NCBI GenBank assembly: GCA_049322795.1
Contig: JBMOQH010000014.1
Coordinates: 238,239-302,238, forward strand
Origin: Immundisolibacter sp049322795
Lineage (GTDB): Bacteria; Pseudomonadota; Gammaproteobacteria; Immundisolibacterales; Immundisolibacteraceae
Direction of reading: 5' to 3'
Length of the DNA: 64,000 nucleotides
A program made the position numbers and the translations under genes. Positions 27,954-38,432 of the stretch are shown here, one piece after another (position 1 is the first letter of the stretch; the number at the start of each line of letters is the position of its first letter). The notes under the pieces were generated by a model. That model was not told the origin of the DNA. It ran no database searches and saw only the letters and a list, made by a program, of their open reading frames with translations.

Positions 27954-28621
27954 GCGAAGCCGCGCTCGACGACGTGGCGCCGCCGGCGGTCGACACCCCG
28001 TCCGACGCCGCCACGCGCAGCCGCCTGTATGCCCTGTTCGCCACGGCGTTGCAGTTCCCGCGGGACGGGATCGGCGACGCACTCGCCGATGGCGAGCTGT
28101 ACCAGTCCCTCGACGATGCAGCCCGCGCCCTGCCCTATCGCTACACCTTCGTCACGCCGCCATCGCTCGACGCCCGCACGCTCGGGCAGGCGCACACCGC
28201 GCTGTTCGATGCCATCACCGGGCGGCCGCGCGTCGCCCTGCTGGAAGCGCGGCACGAGGGCGCCATGCCCGAGCAGCAGCTGTGGGAAGAACTGCTGCGC
28301 TTCTACCGCTACTTCGGGCTCGATTTTTCTGCCGGCGCCGCGCGCGAGCGGCCGGATCACCTGCTGACCGAACTCGAGTTCATGCACTACCTGGCGTTCC
28401 TGGAGGCGGGTGCCCCAGCGGCCACCACGGAAAACCTGCGCCGCGCGCAGGCCGATTTCCTCGAACGGCACCTGGCGCGCTGGCTGCCGGCGCTGCGCGA
28501 GGCGCTCGCCGGGGATGCCGGCGCCGCCCCGTACGACACGCTGCTCGACGCCCTCGCCCGCTTCGTCGGCGCCGACTGCGCCTACCTTGGCATTGCCGCG
28601 ACCGACTCGCCGCCGGCCTGA
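27950..28621 (+). CDS. TorD/DmsD-like assembly chaperone (EbdD type)
   Basis: 223 aa, cytoplasmic, mainly helical. The features ATRSRLYALFATALQFP, AHTALFDA, EELLRFYRYFGL and DHLLTELEFMHYLAFLE follow the TorD/NarJ chaperone pattern, with ERPDHLLTELEFM as the conserved E-x-PDHL motif. Such proteins bind the Tat signal of the alpha subunit and hold it until cofactor insertion is done. The ATG overlaps the gamma stop as ATGA. The operon order alpha-beta-gamma-delta is the same as ebdABCD. Confidence 0.88.
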   Translation: MSEAALDDVAPPAVDTPSDAATRSRLYALFATALQFPRDGIGDALADGELYQSLDDAARALPYRYTFVTPPSLDARTLGQAHTALFDAITGRPRVALLEARHEGAMPEQQLWEELLRFYRYFGLDFSAGAARERPDHLLTELEFMHYLAFLEAGAPAATTENLRRAQADFLERHLARWLPALREALAGDAGAAPYDTLLDALARFVGADCAYLGIAATDSPPA

Positions 28622-28694
28622 GCGGCGGTGTGACGTCGATGCCCGGCAGCGCCACCGCGTGAGCATCTCCAGAACCCCCGCGCCACGAACGCCC

Positions 28695-29999
28695 ATGGCT
28701 GAGCCCGCGCCCTCGCTGCAGGCACAGCTCGACGCGCGCCCGATGTCCGCGCTGCAATGGCGCGTGGTGGCGCTGTGCTGGCTGGTCAACCTGCTGGACG
28801 GCTTCGACCTGCTGGCGATTTCCTTCGCCGCCCCGGCCATCGTCAAGGCCTGGCAGCTCGAACCGACGACGCTCGGCATCGTTTTCAGCAGCGGTCTGGT
28901 CGGCATGACGGCCGGCTCCTTGCTGCTCGGCCCGGCGGCGGACCGCATCGGTCGCCGGCGCATGATCATTCTCGCCACCGCCGTGCTGGGCCTGAGCACG
29001 CTGCTGACCGCCGCCGCCGGCACCGTCGCCCAGCTGGTGATGCTGCGCGTGTTCACGGGCGTCGCCATCGGAGCCCTGCTGCCCAGCCTGAACACGCTGG
29101 TGGCCGAGTACACGCCCGACACCCGGCGCAACCTCGCCATCGCCTTCATGCATCTGGGCTATCCCGTCGGCGGCATCGCGGGCGGTGCCCTGGCCGGCCT
29201 GCTCATCCCGTCGGCCGGCTGGCAGGCCGTGTTCGTGGCGGGCGGCCTGTTCACGCTCGCCACCGTGCCGCTGCTGCTGATGGGACTGCCGGAATCGCTG
29301 CACTACCTCACGCGCAGCACGGCGCCGCCGGCGCGCCGACAGGCCGAGACGATCGCGCACAGGCTTGGCGTCAGTCTCGACAGCGCGTCAGAACGCGCCC
29401 AGCCTGCTCCGCGCGTGCGTCTGACGGACCTGCTGCGTGGCGAATGGCTGGCGCCGAGTCTCGCCCTGTGGGCGTGCTTTTTTCTCGGCAATCTGACGCT
29501 GTACTTCCTGCTGAACTGGACGCCGACCGTGCTGGTCGAGGCCGGCGTGTCGAACGAGCGGGCCATCGGCGCCGGCATGCTGCTGAACCTTGGCGGCGGC
29601 GTCGGCATGCTGGTGCTGGGTCACCTGTCCGGCCGCTGGCCCATGCACCCGCTGATGAGCGCCTTTTTCGTGCTGGGCGGGGTGCTCATCATGGCCATCG
29701 GCCAGGCCAGCGGCGCCGTGAACCTGCTGTTCGCGCTCACCGTGGCGGCCGGCTTCTTCTCGCTGGGCGGCCTGATCGGCCTCTATTCGCTCGCCGCGCG
29801 CCTGTATCCGGATTCGGCCCGCGCCACCGGCGTCGGACTCGCGCTCGGCGCCGGACGCTTCGGCGCCATCCTCGGCCCGTACACCGGCGGCGTGCTGATC
29901 AGCCTGGGCTGGCCGATGGGCCGTTATTTCCTGCTGCTGGCCCTGCCGCTGGTGGCGGCCGGGGTGTTCGTGTGGCGCGTGCGCCGGCCGCCGGTCTGA
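28695..29999 (+). CDS. MFS transporter, aromatic acid:H+ symporter type
   Basis: 434 aa with about 12 membrane helices. Helix 1 carries LLDGFDLLAISFAAPAIV, the DGFD signature of the AAHS group (BenK, PcaK); the loop 2-3 motif is GPAADRIGRRRMI and helix 4-5 has RVFTGVAIGALLPSLNTLVAEY. Such carriers import benzoate, 4-hydroxybenzoate and similar acids with protons. No ribosome-binding site is clear before the ATG at 28695; a GTG at 28661 is an alternative. It follows the chaperone gene by 73 bases on the same strand and may take up an aromatic substrate or move a product of the dehydrogenase; that link is inference. Confidence 0.85.
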   Translation: MAEPAPSLQAQLDARPMSALQWRVVALCWLVNLLDGFDLLAISFAAPAIVKAWQLEPTTLGIVFSSGLVGMTAGSLLLGPAADRIGRRRMIILATAVLGLSTLLTAAAGTVAQLVMLRVFTGVAIGALLPSLNTLVAEYTPDTRRNLAIAFMHLGYPVGGIAGGALAGLLIPSAGWQAVFVAGGLFTLATVPLLLMGLPESLHYLTRSTAPPARRQAETIAHRLGVSLDSASERAQPAPRVRLTDLLRGEWLAPSLALWACFFLGNLTLYFLLNWTPTVLVEAGVSNERAIGAGMLLNLGGGVGMLVLGHLSGRWPMHPLMSAFFVLGGVLIMAIGQASGAVNLLFALTVAAGFFSLGGLIGLYSLAARLYPDSARATGVGLALGAGRFGAILGPYTGGVLISLGWPMGRYFLLLALPLVAAGVFVWRVRRPPV

Positions 30000-30024
30000 G
30001 GCCCGCGCGCACGCGCCGGCCGGC

Positions 30025-31359
30025 TCACAGGATGTAGCGGCTCAGATCCTGATCACCCGCCAGATCGGCCAGGCGCCGGTCCACGTAAGCCGCGTCCACC
30101 GTGACCTGTTCGCTGCCCCGGTCGGCGGCGCTGAACGACAGGTCCTCCAGCAGGCGCTCCATCACCGTGTGCAGGCGGCGGGCGCCGATGTTCTCGGTAC
30201 GCTCGTTCACGTCGAAGGCGATCTGTGCCAGGCGGCGCACGCCATCCGGCGCGAAGGTGAGCGTCACGCCCTCGGTGGCCAGCAGCGCGCTCGCCTGCTC
30301 GGTGAGGGCCGCGTCGGTGTCGGTCAGGATGCGCTCGAAGTCCCCCACCCGCAGCGATTCGAGTTCCACGCGGATCGGCAGCCGGCCCTGCAGCTCCGGG
30401 ATCAGGTCCGACGGCTTGCTGAGGTGAAACGCACCGGACGCGATGAACAGGATGTGGTCGGTGCGCACCTGGCCGTGCTTGGTGGTGACCGTGCTGCCCT
30501 CGATCAGCGGCAGCAGGTCGCGCTGCACACCCTCGCGCGACACCTCGCCGCCGCTGCCGCCACGGTCGCCGCCGCGCTGGGTGATTTTGTCGATCTCGTC
30601 GATGAACACGATGCCGTTCTGCTCGGCGTTGTGCACCGCGGCGCGCTTGATGTCGTCGTCGTTGACGAACTTGGCGGCCTCCTCGTCGGTCAGCAGGCGC
30701 AGCGCCTCGGCCACGCGCACCTGGCGCCGGCGCGTGCGCCGCCCGCCCATGTTCTGGAACATGCCCTGCAGCTGCTGGGTGAGCTCCTCCATGCCGGGCG
30801 GGGCCATGATCTCGACGCCCACCTGCGGCAGCGTGACCTCGATCTCCACCTGCTTGTCGTCGAGCTGGCCCTCGCGCAGGCGCTTGCGCAGTTTCTGGCG
30901 CGTATCGGCGCTGGCATCGGCTGCCGACCAGCCCTCACTGTCCCGCGAGCCCGGCAGCAGCAGGTCGAGCACCCGCTCCTCGGCGGCGTCCTCGGCGCGG
31001 TGGCGGACCCGGGCCAGCTCCTGCTCGCGGGTCTGCTTGACGGCCACGTCCATCAGATCGCGCACGATGGACTCGACGTCCCGGCCCACGTAACCGACCT
31101 CGGTGAACTTGGTCGCCTCAATCTTCAGGAACGGCGCCCCGGCGAGGCGCGCCAGACGACGCGCGATCTCGGTCTTGCCGACGCCGGTGGGGCCGATCAT
31201 GAGGATGTTCTTGGGCGTGATCTCGCCGCGCAGCGGCTCCGGCACCTGCTGGCGGCGCCAGCGGTTGCGCAGCGCAATCGCCACGGCGCGCTTGGCGGCA
31301 TCCTGCCCGACGATGTGCTTGTCGAGCTCCTGAACGATTTCGCGCGGGGTCATGGACAT
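30025..31359 (-). CDS. hslU: ATP-dependent protease ATPase subunit HslU
   Basis: 444-aa AAA+ unfoldase of the HslUV (ClpYQ) protease. MTPREIVQELDKHIVGQDAA is the typical N-terminus, Walker A is GPTGVGKTEIARRLA, Walker B IVFIDEIDKI, and the C-terminal LSRYIL docks into HslV. The inserted I-domain is Arg/Glu-rich. Start at 31359 matches E. coli length; ATG 31353 is also possible. Fourteen bases separate it from hslV. Confidence 0.97.
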   Translation of the reverse strand: MSMTPREIVQELDKHIVGQDAAKRAVAIALRNRWRRQQVPEPLRGEITPKNILMIGPTGVGKTEIARRLARLAGAPFLKIEATKFTEVGYVGRDVESIVRDLMDVAVKQTREQELARVRHRAEDAAEERVLDLLLPGSRDSEGWSAADASADTRQKLRKRLREGQLDDKQVEIEVTLPQVGVEIMAPPGMEELTQQLQGMFQNMGGRRTRRRQVRVAEALRLLTDEEAAKFVNDDDIKRAAVHNAEQNGIVFIDEIDKITQRGGDRGGSGGEVSREGVQRDLLPLIEGSTVTTKHGQVRTDHILFIASGAFHLSKPSDLIPELQGRLPIRVELESLRVGDFERILTDTDAALTEQASALLATEGVTLTFAPDGVRRLAQIAFDVNERTENIGARRLHTVMERLLEDLSFSAADRGSEQVTVDAAYVDRRLADLAGDQDLSRYIL

Positions 31360-31372
31360 GGCGATATGCGCC

Positions 31373-31912
31373 TCAGGCGCCAAGCTCCTCGATGGTCAGC
31401 GAGTGGTTGGTGTAGATGCAGATGTCGGCGGCGATGCCGAGCGCGGCTTCCACGATCTGCCGCGCGTCGAGCGGCGAATGGTCGAGCAGCGCGCGCGCCG
31501 CCGACTGGGCGTAGGCGCCGCCGGAGCCGATCGCCATCAGGCCGTCCTCCGGCTCCAGCACGTCGCCGTTGCCGGACACGATCAGCGAGGTTTCCCCATC
31601 CGCCACCGCCAGCATGGCCTCCAAACGCCGCAAAAGACGATCAGTACGCCAGTCCTTGGCCAGCTCCACGGCGGCCCGGGCGAGCTGCCCGGAATGTTTT
31701 TCCAGCTTGGCGTCGAACAGCTCGAACAGCGTGAAGGCATCCGCCGTGGCGCCGGCGAAACCCGCCAGCACCTTGCCGTGGTGCAGCCGGCGCACCTTGC
31801 GCGCCCCGCGCTTCATGACCATGTTGCCGAGCGTGACCTGGCCGTCGCCGCCCAGCACCACCCGGCCGTGGCGCCGCACCGACAGGATCGTCGTGCCGTG
31901 AAAGGCTTCCAT
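31373..31912 (-). CDS. hslV: ATP-dependent protease proteolytic subunit HslV
   Basis: 179-aa threonine protease forming the double-hexamer core of HslUV. The active Thr is in HGTTILSVRR; the first six residues must be removed, as in relatives with a short propeptide. The sequence GDGQVTLGNMVMK, with the catalytic-site Lys, and GFAGATADAFTLFELF are conserved. First gene of the hslVU pair. Confidence 0.97.
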   Translation of the reverse strand: MEAFHGTTILSVRRHGRVVLGGDGQVTLGNMVMKRGARKVRRLHHGKVLAGFAGATADAFTLFELFDAKLEKHSGQLARAAVELAKDWRTDRLLRRLEAMLAVADGETSLIVSGNGDVLEPEDGLMAIGSGGAYAQSAARALLDHSPLDARQIVEAALGIAADICIYTNHSLTIEELGA

Positions 31913-31942
31913 GCGGTTTCCGTCGCTAGAAATGGGGCGACG

Positions 31943-31948
31943 ATTCTA
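31943..31948 (-). promoter_or_regulatory. -10 element of the hslVU promoter
   Basis: TAGAAT on the minus strand, 31 bp before the hslV ATG; no good -35 seen. Just downstream (31937-31930) is CCCCATTT, identical to the sigma-32 -10 consensus, but it lies so close to the gene that a heat-shock start there would leave only about ten bases of leader. Confidence 0.35.
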
Positions 31949-31967
31949 CCCGCCGCCCGCGCGGTGC

Positions 31968-33069
31968 TCAGTCCGGTACGACCGCCAGCGTCGCGTCGAG
32001 TTGCGCCAGCGGCGTGTAGAAATGGGGCGAGAAGCGCACCCCGCCGCCGCGGGGCGCGGACACCACGCCAGCGTCGAGCAGACGCCGATGCAGGGTCGCG
32101 CTGTCCATGCCGCGGTGACGGAAGGTGACGATGCCGGAGCGGCGCGCCGGCCGGGCGTCGCTGAGGAGTTCAAGCTCGGCGCGCGCGGCGATGCGCTGGA
32201 TGAGATGGCCACTGCGCTCCAGCACGGCGTCCGCCACGCGCAAGATGCCGTGCTCTTCCAGCAGCGACAGGCTCGCCTCGAGGCCGTGCGCGCCGAGAAG
32301 GTTCGGACTGCCGCACTCGAAGCGGCGCGCATCGTCCGCCGGCTGCCAGTCGGTGGCGTCGAAATTGCCGCCCTGGCGGGTCATGTGCCATCCGTACTGG
32401 TAGAGCGTCAGCCGCTCGCGCCACTCCGGCCGCACCCACAGCAGCGCCAGGCCCTCCGGGCCCAGCATCCACTTGTGGCCGTCGGCCATCACGAAGTCCG
32501 CCTGCACGGCCTGCACGTCGAACGGCAGCGCGCCGAGACTCTGGATGGCATCCACGCACAGGGCCACCCCGCGCGCGCGGCAGGCGTGCCCCAGGCGTTC
32601 GAGATCCATGCGCAGTCCGTTGCCGTACTGGACTGATGACACCGCCAGCACCCGCGTGCGGCGGTCGACGAGATCGAGCAGCGCCTGTTCCGGGTCGCCC
32701 GCGCCGGCGAGATGCGCCGTCCGGCACTCGACGCCCACTCGGGCCAGCGCCTGCCAGGGAATGCGGTTCGAAGGGAATTCCTCGGCCGCCAGCACCACGT
32801 TGTCGCCAGCCTGCCAGGGAAAACCAAACGCCACGACCGAAATCGCCTCCGACGTGTTCTTGAGCAGTGCCACGTCGCTCGCCTCGCCGCTGATCAGGCG
32901 CGCCAGGCGCTCGCGCAACCGCCGCTCAACCTGCAACCAGCGCGGGTAATGCCGCGCCCCGTCGCGGGCGTTCTCGGCGGCGAAACGCGCCACCGCGTCC
33001 GCCGTGCGGCGCGGCCAGGGCGCCACGGCGGCGTGGTTGAGGTAGATCATGGCCGGGTCGAGATCGAAC

Positions 33070-33080
<11 letters not shown>
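31968..33080 (-). CDS. Class V aminotransferase (cysteine-desulfurase-like fold)
   Basis: 370-aa PLP enzyme. IYLNHAAVAPWP near the N-terminus and the PLP-lysine segment MADGHKWMLGPEGLALLW identify the class V family; SSVQYGNGLRMDLE and CVDAIQSLGALPFDV, with the Asp that binds the pyridine nitrogen, lie before it. Relatives include isopenicillin-N epimerase-like and selenocysteine-lyase-like enzymes, so the reaction is not determined. The ATG at 33080 has GGAGGTG upstream and overlaps the ATPase stop by 11 bases. Confidence 0.88.
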
Positions 33081-35697
<2,617 letters not shown>

Positions 35698-35740
35698 GTC
35701 GGCCCGGCGAGCGACATTGCCCCGCAGCTCGCGGCCGGCT

Positions 35741-36142
35741 TCACTCCACCGGCATGAACTGCGGCACCCGGATGCCGCCATCGCGCTGTTCCCAACACAC
35801 CCGCAGCGCCTGACCGATGCGCACCTCGCGCCAGTCGCAGCCGACGATATTGGTCATCATCTGCGGCCCCTCGGCCAGGCGCACGGTGGCCAGCACGTAG
35901 GGCACCTCGTCCGCGTAGCCCGGCAGCGGGGCGTAGTGGACCACCGAATAGGTGAACAGCTCCGCCTCGCCGCTGAGCGCCTGCCAGGCGAGCTTCTGCC
36001 CGTAACAGGCCCGGCACCAGGGCTGCGGATGCCACACGTAGGCGCCGCAGTCGGCGCAGCGCTGCATGACCAGGCGCTGCTCGCGCGCGGCGTCCCAGAA
36101 CGGGCGCGTCAGATCGTCGATTTCCGGCAGCAGCTTGCTCAC
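35741..36142 (-). CDS. DUF35/OB-fold zinc-ribbon partner of a thiolase-like enzyme
   Basis: 133 aa. The rubredoxin-like zinc ribbon CADCGAYVWHPQPWCRAC is followed by an OB-fold with YSVVHYAPLPGYADEVPYVLATVRLAEG, the layout of PF12172 plus PF01796. Such proteins form complexes with thiolase-fold enzymes; ChsH2 and the aldolase Ltp2 in steroid side-chain degradation are the best-known case. GTG at 36142 overlaps the thiolase stop (GTGA), so a 1:1 complex with the upstream gene product is likely. Confidence 0.9.
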   Translation of the reverse strand: MSKLLPEIDDLTRPFWDAAREQRLVMQRCADCGAYVWHPQPWCRACYGQKLAWQALSGEAELFTYSVVHYAPLPGYADEVPYVLATVRLAEGPQMMTNIVGCDWREVRIGQALRVCWEQRDGGIRVPQFMPVE

Positions 36143-37317
36143 GGCGCATCCCCCAGCAGCAACACGGCGTGCTCGCTCATCATGCCGCCGTAACAATGCA
36201 CCAGCGCGACAGGCGCACGCTGCTGCCGATCCGCGGCGCGGCCCATGACCTGCAGCGTCGCCTCGGCGATCACCGACAGACCCGACGCGTCGCCGGTGTG
36301 GCCGAACGACAGCAGGCCGCCGTTGCTGTTGACCGGCAGGTCGCCACCCGGCGCGCCCCGGCCGTCCAGAAAGAACCGCCCACCCTGCCCTGCCGGCACC
36401 AGGCCCATGTGCTCGACGCCGAGGATGGGGTTGTAGCTGAACGAGTCGTACAACTGCGCCAGGCGCACGTCGGCGGGCGTGACATCCGCCATGGCAAACG
36501 CCGCCCGGGCCGCCGCCTGCCCGCCCACGTCGTCCAGCGAGCGCAGCTGGCTCACGTTGGCGCGCCGGTGCATCTCGCCATACCCGCGCAGCCAGGCGGG
36601 CCGCGGGTTCAGGCGCCGGGCCAGGCGCTCGCCCGCCACCAGAAAGGCCCCGCCACCGTCGCAGGGCACCGAGCAGTCCAGCAGATGAAACGGCGAGGCG
36701 ATCGGCCGCGACGCGAGCACGGCATCGGCCGTCAGCGCCCCCTTGGCCGCCATCAGCGCCTGCGGGTGGCGCAGCGCCCAGGCCCGCTGGCCGACCGCGA
36801 CCGCCGCCATGGCATCGCGGCCGATGCCGTACTCGTGCATGTGGCGCGTGGCCACCTGCGCGTAGATGGGCGGGATGTAAGGCCCGTACAGGCTGTCGAA
36901 GTCCGGGTGGGCAAAGATGCGCGTGTTGCGCTCGGCGCCGCCGCCGCCGACGTTCGGGAAGCGCCCGGCCGACACGCACAGCACACCGTCGGCTAGCCCG
37001 GCGCGGACCGCCATCGCGGCGCGGATGGCCATCACCGCGTGGGTGGAGCCACCGACGTTGATGGTTTCCGCAAACGTGGCGTCGAGCCCGAGCTCCTCCA
37101 CCAGGCGCTCGTGCACGAAGATGTTGTCGGACACGCCATCGGCCATGCCGGCCGGCGCCACCAGCAGGCCCTGGATGTCGCCGGGCTTGATCGGCCACTC
37201 GGCGAGCAGTTTGGCGATGGCGGCCTGATACAGGCTGTGGGTGGAACGGTCGGGAAAGCGGCCGGGTGTCAGCTCGGACACGGCAGCAATTGCCACTGGG
37301 GCAACGGGGGCGGACAT
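36139..37317 (-). CDS. Thiolase-fold protein lacking the nucleophilic Cys (SCP-x/Ltp2-like, possible retro-aldolase)
   Basis: 392 aa in the SCP-x-type thiolase group. The place where thiolases carry the acyl-accepting Cys reads ETINVGGSTHAV (84-95), with Gly instead. Tyr290 in QLYDSFSYNPILGVEH and the C-terminal loop NSNGGLLSFGHTGDASG with His340 are kept. A Cys-less thiolase with a DUF35 partner is the pattern of Ltp2, which cleaves a steroid acyl-CoA by retro-aldol reaction using tyrosines. That reaction is therefore a better guess than thiolysis; the substrate is unknown. GGAG precedes the ATG; the DUF35 gene overlaps its end. Confidence 0.85.
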   Translation of the reverse strand: MSAPVAPVAIAAVSELTPGRFPDRSTHSLYQAAIAKLLAEWPIKPGDIQGLLVAPAGMADGVSDNIFVHERLVEELGLDATFAETINVGGSTHAVMAIRAAMAVRAGLADGVLCVSAGRFPNVGGGGAERNTRIFAHPDFDSLYGPYIPPIYAQVATRHMHEYGIGRDAMAAVAVGQRAWALRHPQALMAAKGALTADAVLASRPIASPFHLLDCSVPCDGGGAFLVAGERLARRLNPRPAWLRGYGEMHRRANVSQLRSLDDVGGQAAARAAFAMADVTPADVRLAQLYDSFSYNPILGVEHMGLVPAGQGGRFFLDGRGAPGGDLPVNSNGGLLSFGHTGDASGLSVIAEATLQVMGRAADRQQRAPVALVHCYGGMMSEHAVLLLGDAP

Positions 37318-37381
37318 GCGCGCTCCGTGAGAGAGATCGGGTGGTTCCCGCCGCGCCGATGGCGCGGCGGATGCCGGCGCG

Positions 37382-37687
37382 TCAGTCGGCCGGCAGCACC
37401 TTGATGTAGGGCTGAATCCAGTACTGCTTGAACACTCCTTCGGCGTAGTAGGGGTCTTCCTTCAGCCACTGCTCGGCTTCATCGGCGCTGCCGAACTCGG
37501 CCACGATCAGACCGCCGGCGAAGCCACCCTTGGTCAGCTCCACGCCCGGGACCTTGGGGAACGGGCCGGCCATCTTGACCTTGCCCTCGGCCACGAACCC
37601 CCGCAGGCGGTCCAGATGCGCCTCGCGCACCTTGAGGCGGCGCTCGAGACTGTCGGGCACGTCTTCGATCCAGATTGCATACAGCAT
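37382..37687 (-). CDS. YciI-family protein
   Basis: 101 aa with the YCII-related ferredoxin-like fold: MLYAIWIEDVPDSLERRLKV at the start, RLRGFVAEGKVKMAGPFP, GGLIVAEFGSADEAEQWLKE and DPYYAEGVFKQYWIQPY. The DPY motif is characteristic. Members are small dehydrochlorinase-like or unknown enzymes found in catabolic operons. GGAGG lies before the ATG. Fourteen bases separate it from the GlcG-like gene and 64 from the thiolase. Confidence 0.88.
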   Translation of the reverse strand: MLYAIWIEDVPDSLERRLKVREAHLDRLRGFVAEGKVKMAGPFPKVPGVELTKGGFAGGLIVAEFGSADEAEQWLKEDPYYAEGVFKQYWIQPYIKVLPAD

Positions 37688-37700
37688 GGGATTCCTCCGG

Positions 37701-38225
37701 TTATTTCTTCTTGCCTTTCGCGGCCGGTTTGGCCGCTTTCGCCTTCTTGCCGGCAGCGGGTCCGGCGCCCTTGGCCGTCGTCGGCGCGGCGGCCAGCGGA
37801 TCGGCGAAGTCGGTCGGCAGGCCGAGCTTGCGCAGGCCAGCCAGCGAGCACTCGACGTCCAGGTCCACCGGCCCGCCGCTGGTCCCCACCCCGCCGATGA
37901 TGTCGCCGGCCTCGTCGCGGATGGGAAAGCCGCCGGCCACGATGCAGAAGCGCTCGTCCGTGAACTGCAACCCGTGCCCGAATTTGTCCGGGGTGATCAT
38001 CAGCTCGCGCACCTGGGCCGAGCTGCGATGCAGCGCCACCGCCGTCCACGCCTTCTTGATGGCGATGTCCGGGTTGGCGATGCGGCCTTTCTCGGGGCGC
38101 AACACGCCACGCAGGTGACCGCCCATGTCCACCACGGCCACCGTGGACGGAAAGCCCTTGGCCCGCGCCAGCGCCACGCCCTCGGTGAGGATGGTCTGGA
38201 CTTCCTCCAGCGTCAGTTCGCGCAC
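37701..38225 (-). CDS. GlcG/HbpS-family protein with Lys/Ala-rich tail
   Basis: 174 aa. LTLEEVQTILTEGVALARAK, STVAVVDMGGHLRGVLR, PDIAIKKAWTAVAL and GGFPIRDEAGDIIGGVGTSGG follow the HbpS/GlcG fold (PF03928), linked with heme or cofactor binding and catabolic operons. The last 25 residues are a Lys/Ala-rich tail (KKAKAAKPAAKGKKK), unusual for the family and likely disordered and nucleic-acid- or surface-binding. GTG start with GGGGAG upstream. First gene of the minus-strand block down to 31968. Confidence 0.85.
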   Translation of the reverse strand: MRELTLEEVQTILTEGVALARAKGFPSTVAVVDMGGHLRGVLRPEKGRIANPDIAIKKAWTAVALHRSSAQVRELMITPDKFGHGLQFTDERFCIVAGGFPIRDEAGDIIGGVGTSGGPVDLDVECSLAGLRKLGLPTDFADPLAAAPTTAKGAGPAAGKKAKAAKPAAKGKKK

Positions 38226-38432
38226 GGCGGGCTCCCCTGTGGTTTGTTCGGTGGGTGTCAGGATCGGCGCATGGCCGCGCCCCGGCTAGCTTGGCACAGC
38301 GACACCGGCACGGTAAACGGCGGATGCGCTGCTGCCCGCCGCACCCGCGCGGGCGACCTCCACGCGCCGGTGTCGAGCACCGGCGCCAGGCCCTGGACGT
38401 CGAGGCCGTTCGGGAGCGCTTGCCGGGAGACC

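Noticed and set aside
31927..32030. 14-bp direct repeat TAGAAATGGGGCGA, copies exactly 90 bp apart, near the hslV promoter and in the aminotransferase end
   Set aside because: Only two copies, one within coding sequence; probably coincidence, though a gel shift near hslV could show otherwise.
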